Below are positions 37,746 through 46,769 of a stretch of 64,000 nucleotides of DNA, piece after piece. Numbering within the stretch: the stretch's first letter is position 1; every line of letters begins with the position of its first letter. Location: NCBI GenBank assembly GCA_964511625.1, contig CAZEJG010000005.1, positions 62,001-126,000 on the forward strand. The letters run 5' to 3'. The stretch comes from Pseudohoeflea sp964511625. GTDB lineage: Bacteria; Pseudomonadota; Alphaproteobacteria; Rhizobiales; Rhizobiaceae. The translations under genes and the position numbers were made by a program. The notes under the pieces are model-generated. The model worked only from the letters and a program-made list of their open reading frames with translations. It did no database searches and was not told the DNA's origin.

Positions 37746-38980
37746 GCGCTGTGATGAGATGCCGCCATTGCGGCGGGACGTCTTTCGTCCCCTTCCTCGA
37801 TCTCGGCCGCGCCCCTCCCTCCAATTCCTATCTCGGCGGCAACGCGGCGATCGCGACGGAAAAATCCTATCCGCTGATCATCCGCACCTGCACCGCCTGC
37901 CGGTTGACCCAGACCGAGGATTTCGCCGACCGGGAAGAATTTTTCTCCGCCGACTATGCCTATTTCAGCTCCTTCTCGAAATCCTGGCTGGACCATGCGC
38001 GGAGCTATGTGGAAGCGATGCGCGCCCGCTTCGGTCTCGATGCGGGAAGCCTCGTCTGCGAGGTCGCCGCCAATGACGGCTATCTGCTCCGACACGTGAA
38101 GGCGTCGGGTATCCCCTGCTACGGCATCGAGCCGACGGCCTCCACGGCGAAGGCTGCCCGCGCGCTCGGGATCGACATCGTGGAAGAATTCTTCGGCGCG
38201 GAACTGGCCGGGCGGCTCTCCGGCAACGGTCGTCAGGCGGATCTGATCGCCGCCAACAACGTCCTCGCCCACGTGCCCGACATCAACGATTTCGCCCGCG
38301 GCTTCGCGCTTCTGCTCAAGCCCGAGGGCGTGGCGACCTTCGAGTTTCCGCATCTTCTGGAAATGGTCCGCGGCAGCCAGTTCGATACCGCCTATCACGA
38401 GCATTATTCCTATCTCTCGCTGATGGCGGTCAAGAGGGTGTTCGAGCGCGCCGGCCTGCGGGTTTTCGATGTCGAGACCACGCCCTGGCACGGCGGCAGC
38501 CTGCGCCTCTTCGCCTGCCGCGATGGCGCGGGCCATGCCGAAAGTCCGGCGGTCGCCGCGATGCGGGACCGGGAGGCAGAAGCCGGCATGGCCGAGGACT
38601 TGTTCTACACCGGCTTCCAGGCCGAAGCCGAGCGGGTGCGCGACGAGTTCCGCGCCTTTCTGGCAGAGGCCCGCGAACAGGGGCTGACTGTCGCCGGTTA
38701 CGGCGCCGCGGCCAAGGGCAACACGCTTCTCAATTTCGCCGGCGTGACGGCGGACGACATCGCCTTCGTCGTCGATCTCAATCCGGCCAAGCAGGGACGC
38801 CTGCTGCCCGGCTCGCACATTCCGATCGTCGACGAGGTTCACCTGCGTGCGGCAAGACCCGAAAGAGTGGTGATACTGCCATGGAACATCGAGACCGAAA
38901 TCAGGACCCAGCTTGCCTATATCGAAGACTGGGATGGGAAGTTCGTGACCGCGATCCCGCGCCTGACGATCCATCCATAA
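37742..38980 (+). CDS. Sugar C-methyltransferase (TylC3-like)
   Basis: 412 residues. The N-terminal zinc-binding part has Cys pairs (CRHCGG, CTAC), the middle is a SAM-binding domain (VCEVAANDGYLLRHVKASG), and YHEHYSYLSLMAVKRVFE plus the C-terminal GYGAAAKGNTLLN match NDP-hexose C-methyltransferases such as TylC3. With rfbF, rfbG and the epimerase it fits a pathway to a branched 6-deoxyhexose. The ATGA overlap with the epimerase gene couples them. The methylated carbon (probably C-3) is inference. Confidence 0.9.
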   Translation: MSAVMRCRHCGGTSFVPFLDLGRAPPSNSYLGGNAAIATEKSYPLIIRTCTACRLTQTEDFADREEFFSADYAYFSSFSKSWLDHARSYVEAMRARFGLDAGSLVCEVAANDGYLLRHVKASGIPCYGIEPTASTAKAARALGIDIVEEFFGAELAGRLSGNGRQADLIAANNVLAHVPDINDFARGFALLLKPEGVATFEFPHLLEMVRGSQFDTAYHEHYSYLSLMAVKRVFERAGLRVFDVETTPWHGGSLRLFACRDGAGHAESPAVAAMRDREAEAGMAEDLFYTGFQAEAERVRDEFRAFLAEAREQGLTVAGYGAAAKGNTLLNFAGVTADDIAFVVDLNPAKQGRLLPGSHIPIVDEVHLRAARPERVVILPWNIETEIRTQLAYIEDWDGKFVTAIPRLTIHP

Positions 38981-39056
38981 GTGTAGGCGAACTGAAGCGG
39001 CCGCCCGATGCCGTCGTCTCGGCACGGGCTCCGCAGACGGCGAAGGGCTGAATTCG

Positions 39057-40196
39057 TCAGCGCCCGAGCAGCCGGCGTATGACCGAGGCCACCTGCCCCT
39101 GCTCGTCCTCGCTCATGTCGTGAAAGCTTGGCAGGTTGATCGCCCGGCCCGGGATGTCGTGGGCGTGATTGTTCTCCGGCCGGGCCTCGAACATGGGCAG
39201 CGATGAGAGCGGCCAGAAGAACACCCGCGCGTCGATCGCCTCGGCCTTGAAGGCCTCCATCAGCATCTCCCGGGTGATGCCGGTTTCCGGTGAAAAGACC
39301 GCCGTTGGCATCCAGAAGCCGTTGGTCGTGCCGTCCGGCTCCGCATTCAGGCTCACGCCTTCGAGGTCACCCAGCAGCGCCTGATAGCGCGTCATGATGC
39401 GGCGCTTGCCGGCAATCAGGTCGTCGACGCGCTCGAGCTGTGCGCAGCCGATCGCCGCCTGCACGTTTGCCATCTTGAACTTGTAACCGGTCACCGTCGG
39501 GAAAAACTGCTTCGGCTCGCTCGGATCACGGCCGTGATTGGCGAGCTGGTCGACCTTGGCAGCGAGAGCCGCGTCACTGGTGACGAACATCCCGCCTTCG
39601 CCCGTCGTCACCGTTTTGGTGCCGTGGAAGGAGAAGGTGCCGAAGGCGCCCATGGATCCGGCCGGCTTGCCGCGCCAGGCCGAGCCGATCGCCTCCGCCG
39701 CGTCCTCGATGATGGCGATCCCGTGTTTCTCCCCGAGCGCCATGAGCGCGTCCATGTCGCAGACCGACCCGTAAAGATGGGTGGCGACGATCACCTTCGT
39801 GCGGTTGGTGATCGCTGCCTCGGCGCGGGCGGGATCGATGCACCAGGTCTCGGGCAGGATGTCGACGAAGACCGGCGTGGCGCCGAGATGGGCGATCGGC
39901 GCGGCGGTGGCGATCCAGTTGGTATCCGCCAGGATCACCTCGTCGCCCGGACCGATGCCCAGCGCCGCGAGTCCCAGATGCATGGCCCCGGTGCAGCTCG
40001 ACGTGGCGATCGCCCGATCGACGCCGAGATGGGTCGCGAAATCCTTCTCGAACCGGTGGATATAGTCGTAGCAGCGCGGCCCCCAGCCGTTTCGCGCCGC
40101 ATCGGTGGCGTACGCGACCTCGAGTTCGGAAATCGATGGCCGCGTATAGGCGATCGGGCTCTTCTTGTCGGGCGTGGTCGTATCGGAGGCGGTCAT
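39057..40196 (-). CDS. DegT/DnrJ/EryC1/StrS sugar aminotransferase
   Basis: 379 residues. A PLP-dependent enzyme of the sugar aminotransferase family: TSSCTGAMHLGLAALGIGPG, DTNWIATAAPIAHLGATPVF, EDAAEAIGSAWRGKPAGSMG and the lysine SFHGTKTVTTGEGGMF. GYKFKMANVQAAIGCAQLER is the usual active-site loop. It lies on the opposite strand, convergent with the C-methyltransferase gene; it might act on a keto-deoxyhexose of the same cluster or on another sugar. Most similar in appearance to perosamine-synthase-like enzymes. Confidence 0.9.
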   Translation of the reverse strand: MTASDTTTPDKKSPIAYTRPSISELEVAYATDAARNGWGPRCYDYIHRFEKDFATHLGVDRAIATSSCTGAMHLGLAALGIGPGDEVILADTNWIATAAPIAHLGATPVFVDILPETWCIDPARAEAAITNRTKVIVATHLYGSVCDMDALMALGEKHGIAIIEDAAEAIGSAWRGKPAGSMGAFGTFSFHGTKTVTTGEGGMFVTSDAALAAKVDQLANHGRDPSEPKQFFPTVTGYKFKMANVQAAIGCAQLERVDDLIAGKRRIMTRYQALLGDLEGVSLNAEPDGTTNGFWMPTAVFSPETGITREMLMEAFKAEAIDARVFFWPLSSLPMFEARPENNHAHDIPGRAINLPSFHDMSEDEQGQVASVIRRLLGR

Positions 40197-40348
40197 GGCG
40201 CGGCCGTGGGTTTGCTCTCGGTCCTCTTCTCCTACGCCGTCGACCCTGCGCGGGGATTGCGCGACCTTTCGTTCTTAGGTGCGCGTTTTTGCCTTGGCTC
40301 GCACTGCACAAATCTGGCAAGACAGGATCAGCAGAACAGGAGATTTCC

Positions 40349-41203
40349 ATGCGCACAGTTTATGTGAACGGCGAGTATGTGCCCGAGAACGAGGCGAAGA
40401 TTTCGGTGTTCGACCGGGGCTTCCTCATGGCAGACGCGATCTACGAGGTTGCCGCCGTGCTCGACGGAAAGCTCACCGACTTCCCGGCCCACATCAAGCG
40501 GCTGCATCGCTCGGCGAATGAACTCGGCATGCGGGTCGACGTCTCCGACGACGAACTGCTGGACATCCACCGCGAGCTGGTCCGGCTCAACGGCGTCGAC
40601 CAGGGCATGGTCTATCTGCAGATGACGCGAGGCGCCGCCGACCGCGACTTTGCCTTCGACACCGACGCGATGACGCCCTCGCTGGTCCTCTTCACCCAGA
40701 AGAAGGAGCTGATCGACACCGGCGTGGCCAAGAACGGCATGAAGGTCATCACCGTCGAGGACAAGCGCTGGGGCCGCTGCGACATCAAGACCACTCAGCT
40801 TCTCTTCCCGTCGCTCGCCAAGATGGAAGCCAAGAAGGCCGGCGCCGACGACGCCTGGCTGGTGCGCGACGGCGCCATCACCGAGGGTAGCTCCAACAAC
40901 GCCTATATCGTGACGAAAGAGGGCGCGATCGTCACCCGTCCGCTGTCGAACTCGATCCTGCCGGGCATCACCCGCGCGACGCTGATGGCCTATGCCGCCG
41001 AGACAGGCACGAAGATCGAGGAGCGCGTGTTCACCGTCGAGGAAGCCCACAACGCGGCGGAAGCCTTCATCACCTCGGCCTCCGTCTTCGTCGGTCCGGT
41101 GGTAGCCATCGACGGCGTCGAACTCTCGGGCGGCAAGCCCGGCCCGGTGGCAACCAAACTGCGCGAACTCTACATCGCCGAAAGCCGCAAGCGGCTCGTC
41201 TGA
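40349..41203 (+). CDS. dat: D-amino acid aminotransferase (class IV PLP enzyme)
   Basis: 284 residues from the ATG at 40349, ribosome site AGGAG. Fold-type IV aminotransferase: FDRGFLMADAIYEVAAVLDG, the Lys in DIKTTQLLFPSLAKMEAKKA, WLVRDGAITEGSSNNAYIV and PGITRATLMAYAAETG. It exchanges D-alanine and D-glutamate amino groups for cell-wall precursors, or branched-chain amino acids in related enzymes. The next gene is convergent and stops 4 bp from its end. Confidence 0.88.
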   Translation: MRTVYVNGEYVPENEAKISVFDRGFLMADAIYEVAAVLDGKLTDFPAHIKRLHRSANELGMRVDVSDDELLDIHRELVRLNGVDQGMVYLQMTRGAADRDFAFDTDAMTPSLVLFTQKKELIDTGVAKNGMKVITVEDKRWGRCDIKTTQLLFPSLAKMEAKKAGADDAWLVRDGAITEGSSNNAYIVTKEGAIVTRPLSNSILPGITRATLMAYAAETGTKIEERVFTVEEAHNAAEAFITSASVFVGPVVAIDGVELSGGKPGPVATKLRELYIAESRKRLV

Positions 41204-41206
41204 ACG

Positions 41207-41995
41207 TCAGACCGACTTGATCGCGCCGCCGTCGCAGCGGATCTGCGAGCCGTTGATGTAGCTCGCCTGTTCCGAGACCAGGAACGCGCCGACGGCACCG
41301 AATTCTTCCGGCCGGCCATAGCGTCCGGCCGGGATCTGCGCCTTCGCCGCCGCCGCGACCGCGTCCAGATCCTTGCCGCTCTTTTCGGCATTGGCGGCGT
41401 CGAGCTGCTTGAGCCGGTCGGTCTCGATCCGTCCGGGCAGCAGCATGTTGAAGGTCAGGCCTTCGCCGCCCAGTTCGTTGGCCATCGATTTCGACCAGCC
41501 GACGAGCGAGGCGCGGATGGCGTTCGACAGCCCCAGATTGGGGATCGGCTGGATGACGCCGGACGAGGCGACGGTCAGCACCCGGCCCCATTTCCGCTCG
41601 CGCATTTCGGGTATGACGAGGCCGGCGATTTCCATCACCCTGAGCACCATGATCTCGTATTGCTTGCGCACCACGTCGACATCCGCGTCGGCCATGGCGC
41701 CGGGGGGCGGGCCGCCGGTATTGTTGACGAGAATGTCGATGCCGCCCAGCATCTCGCGGGCCTGTGCGACGAGCGTTTTCGGCGTTGCGGGATCGGCGAG
41801 ATCGGCGACGATAGAGTGCGCGCTTCCCGCGCCTTCGGCGTTGATCGCCTTCGCCTCGACCGCAAGCTTCTCCGCGCTCCGCCCGGTCAGCACGACGTTG
41901 CCGCCTTCAGCCGCGATCGCCCGGGCGATGCCGAGCCCCAGCCCCTTGGATGAGGAGAGAACCAGCGCGCGTTTCGATGTCAGTCCGAGATCCAT
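41207..41995 (-). CDS. SDR-family oxidoreductase with altered active site
   Basis: 262 residues of the FabG-like short-chain dehydrogenase fold. The cofactor loop is LSSSKGLGLGIARA rather than TGxxxGxG, and the catalytic positions are changed: after Ser144, the residue expected to be Tyr is Ser157 and that expected to be Lys is Arg161 (NLGLSNAIRASLVGWSKS). NNTGGPPPGAM is a typical SDR motif. The protein may therefore be a binding protein or have a different chemistry. It lies convergent with the D-amino acid transaminase gene. Confidence 0.83.
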   Translation of the reverse strand: MDLGLTSKRALVLSSSKGLGLGIARAIAAEGGNVVLTGRSAEKLAVEAKAINAEGAGSAHSIVADLADPATPKTLVAQAREMLGGIDILVNNTGGPPPGAMADADVDVVRKQYEIMVLRVMEIAGLVIPEMRERKWGRVLTVASSGVIQPIPNLGLSNAIRASLVGWSKSMANELGGEGLTFNMLLPGRIETDRLKQLDAANAEKSGKDLDAVAAAAKAQIPAGRYGRPEEFGAVGAFLVSEQASYINGSQIRCDGGAIKSV

Positions 41996-42144
41996 GGGTC
42001 ATCCTCTCCCTGTCTGCCTGCAGTTGTCTGCCTGAGAACCTTGCACCATTCTGGTCTGGCGCTTAAAGCCTCGGGCGACACACAAACGCCATCCGCCTGC
42101 CGGGGTCAAGAACGCGCACGCGGACGGCGTAGGATGAGGACGGC

Positions 42145-43185
42145 ATGAAGACGATCGAAATCCCGCGCCCCGACGACTGGCACCTGCACCTGCGCGACGG
42201 CGCGATGCTGGAGGGCGTGGCGCCCGAAAGCGCGCGGCATTTCGCCCGCGCCATCATCATGCCCAATCTCGTGCCGCCGGTGGTCACCAAGGCGGACGCG
42301 GAAGCCTACCGGGATCGCATTCTCGCCGCTCTGCCGGACGGCTCGACATTCAAGCCCCTGATGACGCTCTATCTCACCGAGGGCACGGACGCCGCCGATG
42401 TGGCCGACGCCTTCAGATCCGGCGTGGCGACGGCGGTCAAACTCTATCCCGCGGGCGCGACGACGAATTCCCATTCCGGCGTGCGGGATCTCGACAAGGT
42501 CATGGGCGTGCTCGAGACCATGGCCGACATCGGCATGACGCTTTGCATCCACGGCGAGGTGACCGACCCCGCCGTCGACATCTTCGACCGCGAGAAGGTG
42601 TTCATCGACACCGTGCTCGATCCGCTGCGCAGGCGGCTGCCCGAGCTCCGCATCACGATGGAGCATATCACCACCAAAGACGGCGCGGACTATGTGGCGG
42701 GGTCTGAGACCAACCTCGCCGCCTCCATCACCACGCATCATCTGATGATCAACCGCAACGCCATCCTCGCCGGCGGCATCCGCCCGCACTATTACTGCCT
42801 GCCGGTCGCCAAGCGCGAACTCCACCGGCTGGCGCTGCGCAAGGCCGCCACTTCGGGCGATCCGCGCTTCTTCCTCGGCACCGATTCCGCCCCCCATGTC
42901 GATCCGATGAAGGAATGCGCCTGCGGCTGCGCCGGCATCTTCACCGCCACCAATACCATGGCCTGCCTCGCCCAGGTCTTCGAGGAGGAGAATGCGCTTG
43001 ATCGGCTCGCCAATTTCACCTCGCTCAACGGCCCGGCCTGGTACCGCCTGCCGGTCAACGCGGAGAAACTGACGTTGACCCGCCACGACGAGCCGGTGGA
43101 ATTCCCCGAGCGCATCCAGACAGGCGCGGGGACGGTCACGGTGTTCGACCCGATGACGCCGGTTTATTGGAGCGTCGAGGAGTAG
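42145..43185 (+). CDS. pyrC: Dihydroorotase, class II
   Basis: 346 residues. Closes carbamoyl-aspartate to dihydroorotate in pyrimidine synthesis. Metal ligands: DWHLHLRDG (first pair), KLYPAGATTNSHSGV with the carbamylated Lys, TLCIHGEV, ITMEHITTKDGADYV and LGTDSAPH. It is followed by pyrE on the same strand after a repeat-containing spacer. Confidence 0.96.
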   Translation: MKTIEIPRPDDWHLHLRDGAMLEGVAPESARHFARAIIMPNLVPPVVTKADAEAYRDRILAALPDGSTFKPLMTLYLTEGTDAADVADAFRSGVATAVKLYPAGATTNSHSGVRDLDKVMGVLETMADIGMTLCIHGEVTDPAVDIFDREKVFIDTVLDPLRRRLPELRITMEHITTKDGADYVAGSETNLAASITTHHLMINRNAILAGGIRPHYYCLPVAKRELHRLALRKAATSGDPRFFLGTDSAPHVDPMKECACGCAGIFTATNTMACLAQVFEEENALDRLANFTSLNGPAWYRLPVNAEKLTLTRHDEPVEFPERIQTGAGTVTVFDPMTPVYWSVEE

Positions 43186-43222
43186 GAGGGCGAGGCTGGC
43201 ATCAAGGCGCAATCCCACGGTC

Positions 43223-43250
43223 GTCATTCTCGGGCTTGACCCGAGAATCC
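43223..43250 (+). repeat. GTCATTCTCGGG-type palindromic repeat
   Basis: GTCATTCTCGGGCTTGACCC then GAGAATCC, in the pyrC-pyrE spacer. Confidence 0.8.
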
Positions 43251-43276
43251 ATTCCGTCACGTGGGCGAAACGGTAT

Positions 43277-43304
43277 GGATGCCCGGATCAAGTCCGGGCA
43301 TGAC
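43277..43304 (-). repeat. GTCATGCCCGG-type palindromic repeat, inverted copy
   Basis: Same 28-base sequence as the copy at 24581-24608, inverted relative to the copy at 43223-43250. Confidence 0.8.
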
Positions 43305-43392
43305 GATGGAGAGAACTGTGCTTCCCCACCCTGCCCACGCTTCTCATCACGCCGGACTGCTGCTAATCGGGAGGGCGACAACGAGGTGCGTG

Positions 43393-44091
43393 ATGTTTTC
43401 GAACAGCTTTCCCGACAAGGCCCGGATGGCCGAACTCTTCGCTGGCCAGCTTCTGGAGATCGGCGCGGTCCATTTCAATGCGACCGAGCCCTACAAGCTC
43501 GCCTCCGGCATGGTCAGCCCCGTCTATATCGACTGCCGCAAGCTGATCTCCTATCCGCGCGTGCGCTCGGCGGTGATGGATTTTGCCGCCGCCACCATCC
43601 TGTCGGAAGCCGGCTTCGAGCAGTTCGACTGCGTGGCGGGCGGTGAGACGGCGGGCATTCCATTTGCCGCTTTCCTGGCCGAGCGCCTCGGCCTGCCGAT
43701 GATCTATGTGCGGAAAAAACCGAAAGGCCACGGCCGCAACGCCCAGATCGAGGGCGAGCTGAAGGAAGGCGCGCGCGTCCTGGTCATCGAGGACCTGACG
43801 ACCGCCGGCGGTTCGATGTTCACCTTCATCGACGCGATCCGCGCGGCCGGCGCCACCGTCGACCACGGCATGGCGCTGTTCTATTACGGCATCTTCCCGG
43901 AGGCGCAGGAACGCTTCGATAACGGCAAGGTTAAGCTGCACAACGTCGCCACCTGGCGCGACGTGCTGGAGGTGGCCACCGAGCGCTGGGCCTTCGATGC
44001 CGATACGCTCGCCTCGGTCGGCCGGTTTCTCGATGCGCCGCTCGAATGGTCGGCCGCTCATGGCGGCGTCGGGGAACTGCCGAAAAGCTGA
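43393..44091 (+). CDS. pyrE: Orotate phosphoribosyltransferase
   Basis: 232 residues from the ATG at 43393; a longer frame to 43261 runs through the repeats and is rejected. Adds phosphoribose to orotate, giving OMP. The PRPP-binding motif RVLVIEDLTTAGGSMFTFID and the catalytic loop MIYVRKKPKGHGRNAQIEGE are present. Although separated from pyrC by two palindromic repeats, it is in the same direction and probably cotranscribed with pyrC. Confidence 0.95.
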   Translation: MFSNSFPDKARMAELFAGQLLEIGAVHFNATEPYKLASGMVSPVYIDCRKLISYPRVRSAVMDFAAATILSEAGFEQFDCVAGGETAGIPFAAFLAERLGLPMIYVRKKPKGHGRNAQIEGELKEGARVLVIEDLTTAGGSMFTFIDAIRAAGATVDHGMALFYYGIFPEAQERFDNGKVKLHNVATWRDVLEVATERWAFDADTLASVGRFLDAPLEWSAAHGGVGELPKS

Positions 44092-44123
44092 AGCGTCATT
44101 ACGGCGCGAGGGGGAGGACGACG

Positions 44124-45047
44124 ATGATCATTTCATGTGGTGAGGCGCTGATCGACATGCTGCCGCGCAGGAGCGAGGCGGGCGAGGAGGCTTTCGCGCC
44201 CTATGCCGGCGGCGCGGTCTTCAACACGGCGATCGCGCTCGGGCGCCTCGGCGTGCCGTCGGGATTCTTCACCGGTCTCTCCTCCGACATGTTCGGGGAC
44301 ATCCTGCGCGAGACGCTGACGAAGAGCGGTGTCGACCATTCCTTCTGCGCGACGCTCGATCGCCACACCACGCTCGCCTTCGTCAAGCTGACCAACGGCC
44401 ATGCGAGCTACGCCTTCTTCGACGAGAACACGGCGGGCCGGATGATCACCGAAGACCATCTCCCCGATCTCGGCAAGGAAGTCAGCGCCATGCATTTCGG
44501 CGCCATCAGCCTGATCTCCGAGCCCTGCGGCTCGACCTACGAAGCGCTGATGGCGCGCGAGCATGCACACCGCGTGATGTCGCTCGACCCCAACATCCGT
44601 CCCTCCTTCATCAAGGATGCCGCCGCCCACCGCGCCCGCATCGACCGGATGATCGGCATGTCGGATATCCTCAAGTTGTCCGACGAGGATCTCGACTGGT
44701 TCGGCATGGAGGGCATGGATCAGGCGGCGAAGATCTGGCTCGATCGTGGCGTCAAGCTGGTGGTTATTACCCGCGGGCCGGACGGCGCGGTCGGCTTCAC
44801 CCGCGATCACCGGGTCGCGGTTGGCGGCGTCAAGGTCGAGGTGGCCGATACGGTCGGCGCCGGCGACACCTTCAATGCCGGCATCCTGGCGAGCCTGCAT
44901 CGCGCCGGAAAGCTCGACAAGGCGTCGATCGCAGCACTTTCCGAAGACGACGTACGGGCGGCTCTGACCTGGGGCGCCAAGGCCGCTGCCGTCACCGTCT
45001 CCAGGCCGGGCGCCAATCCGCCCTGGGCCGAAGAGATCGGTTTCTAG
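44124..45047 (+). CDS. frk: Fructokinase-like carbohydrate kinase (PfkB family)
   Basis: 307 residues from the ATG at 44124 with ribosome site GGGGGAGGA. PfkB motifs: ALIDMLPRR, the PYAGGAVFNTAIALGRLG substrate loop and DTVGAGDTFNAGILASL with the catalytic Asp. It phosphorylates a hexose, most likely fructose to fructose 6-phosphate. The gene ends exactly where the convergent pgi gene ends, and the two enzymes join at fructose 6-phosphate. Confidence 0.85.
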   Translation: MIISCGEALIDMLPRRSEAGEEAFAPYAGGAVFNTAIALGRLGVPSGFFTGLSSDMFGDILRETLTKSGVDHSFCATLDRHTTLAFVKLTNGHASYAFFDENTAGRMITEDHLPDLGKEVSAMHFGAISLISEPCGSTYEALMAREHAHRVMSLDPNIRPSFIKDAAAHRARIDRMIGMSDILKLSDEDLDWFGMEGMDQAAKIWLDRGVKLVVITRGPDGAVGFTRDHRVAVGGVKVEVADTVGAGDTFNAGILASLHRAGKLDKASIAALSEDDVRAALTWGAKAAAVTVSRPGANPPWAEEIGF

Positions 45048-46682
45048 CTATCGGCCCATCTGGCGGATGAGTTTGGCGAGTTCGACGGTCGAGGAATCAT
45101 GTCCCGATCCGTCGGCTTCGCCCTTGACCACCGGCAAGAGGTCGGTGGCGAGTTCCTTGCCCAGTTCCACGCCCCACTGGTCGTAGGCATTGATGCCGAA
45201 TATCTGCGCCTCGACGAAGACGCGATGTTCGTAGAGCGCGATCAGCCGGCCGAGAGCATAGGGCGTCAGGCTTTCGTAGACGATCGTCAGCGACGGGCGG
45301 TTGCCGGTGAAGACCCGGTGCGGTGCGATCTTCTCGACCTGCGCCTCGTCCATCCCCTTCTCGCGCAACTGCGCAGCGGCTTCCTCGAGCGTTCGCCCCT
45401 TCATGAAGGCTTCCGACTGCGCCAGGCAATTGGCGATAAGCAGCTGGTGCTGGTGTTCGAGTTCGGGCTCCCGGCCTTTGGCGGCGATCATGAACTCGAC
45501 CGGGACGACATCGGTGCCTTGGTGGAGAAGCTGGAAGAAGGCGTGCTGGCCGTTGGTGCCCGGTTCGCCCCAGACGATGGGGCCGGAGGCGGTTTCGAGC
45601 GGCGTGCCGTCCAGCGAGACACGCTTGCCGTTCGATTCCATGTCGAGCTGCTGGAGATAGGCAGGGAAGCGGGCGAGACGCTGGTCGTAGGGAATGATCG
45701 CGCGGCTTGGATAGCCGCAGGCAAGCCGGTGCCAGGCGCCGACGAGGCCGAGCATCATCGGCAGGTTCTCGGCAACGGGCGCCTCGGCGAAATGCACGTC
45801 CATGGCGCGCGCGCCGTCGAGGAAGGCCCGGAAGTTCTCAGGCCCGATGGCGATCATCACCGGCAGGCCGATCGCCGACCAGACGGAATAGCGGCCGCCC
45901 ACCCAGTCCCAGAAGCCGAACACGCGGTCCTCGGAGAGCTTGAACTCGCCGACCTTGTCGAGCGCGGTCGAGACGGCTGCGAAATGTGCACCGACGGCGT
46001 CCTCGCCGAGTGCGGCGACGACCCAGTCACGCGCGGTCCGGGCGTTGGTCATCGTCTCGATGGTGGTGAAGGTCTTCGACGCGATGATGACGAGCGTCGT
46101 CGCCGGGTTAAGACCGGCGAGCGTGTCCGCGATGTGGGCGCCGTCGACATTGGAGACGAAATGGGCGTTCGGTCCGTCATGCCAGGGCGAGAGCGCGAGC
46201 GTCGCCATCACCGGGCCGAGATCGGAGCCGCCGATGCCGATATTGACGATGTCGGTGATCTTTTCGCCCGTCGAGCCGGTGATCGAACCGCTGCGGATTC
46301 CGTCGGCGAACTTGCCCATGGCGTCGAGAACGGCGTGGACGTCCGGGACGACGTTATGGCCGTCGACCTCGATCACGGCGTCTTTCGGTGCACGCAGCGC
46401 GGTGTGCAGGACGGCGCGGTTCTCGGTGGTATTGATCGCCACCCCGGCCATCATGGCGTTGCGGCGGGATTCGACATTGGCGGCCTTGGCGAGATCGATC
46501 AGCAGGTCGAAGACCTCGGCGTCGATCGCGCATTTGGAGAAATCCATCGTCAGGTCGTCGAGAGCGATGCGGTAGCGCGACGCCCGTCCCGGATCAGACC
46601 GGAACGCCTCGCGCATGTCGAGCGGCGCCTCGGCGCGGCGGGATTTCAGCTTGTCGATGACGGAGCGGGTCAATGGGGTCAC
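45048..46682 (-). CDS. pgi: Glucose-6-phosphate isomerase
   Basis: 544 residues, close to the normal length. Converts glucose 6-phosphate and fructose 6-phosphate. Signature motifs FVSNVDGAHIADTLAGLNPA, TLVIIASKTFTTIETMTNAR, GIGGSDLGPVMATLAL and the C-terminal YEHRVFVEAQIFGINAYDQW are present. Its stop codon (complement of CTA at 45048-45050) directly abuts the TAG of the fructokinase gene. A perfect 12-bp palindrome with a central CG lies 52 bp upstream of the start. Confidence 0.96.
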   Translation of the reverse strand: MTPLTRSVIDKLKSRRAEAPLDMREAFRSDPGRASRYRIALDDLTMDFSKCAIDAEVFDLLIDLAKAANVESRRNAMMAGVAINTTENRAVLHTALRAPKDAVIEVDGHNVVPDVHAVLDAMGKFADGIRSGSITGSTGEKITDIVNIGIGGSDLGPVMATLALSPWHDGPNAHFVSNVDGAHIADTLAGLNPATTLVIIASKTFTTIETMTNARTARDWVVAALGEDAVGAHFAAVSTALDKVGEFKLSEDRVFGFWDWVGGRYSVWSAIGLPVMIAIGPENFRAFLDGARAMDVHFAEAPVAENLPMMLGLVGAWHRLACGYPSRAIIPYDQRLARFPAYLQQLDMESNGKRVSLDGTPLETASGPIVWGEPGTNGQHAFFQLLHQGTDVVPVEFMIAAKGREPELEHQHQLLIANCLAQSEAFMKGRTLEEAAAQLREKGMDEAQVEKIAPHRVFTGNRPSLTIVYESLTPYALGRLIALYEHRVFVEAQIFGINAYDQWGVELGKELATDLLPVVKGEADGSGHDSSTVELAKLIRQMGR

Positions 46683-46733
46683 GGCACATCCTTTCTGACG
46701 TGACCCGATTAATGGTGCGTGGCGCCGTCTAAA

Positions 46734-46745
46734 TCAAGCGCTTGA
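46734..46745 (-). promoter_or_regulatory. Palindromic operator candidate upstream of pgi
   Basis: TCAAGCGCTTGA is a perfect 12-bp palindrome with central CG, similar in style to LacI/CcpA-type sites. It lies 52 bp upstream of the pgi start and 25 bp after the 3' end of fadD. Candidate only. Confidence 0.45.
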
Positions 46746-46769
46746 ACGTGGCTTCTTGCGCGCTAGGAC

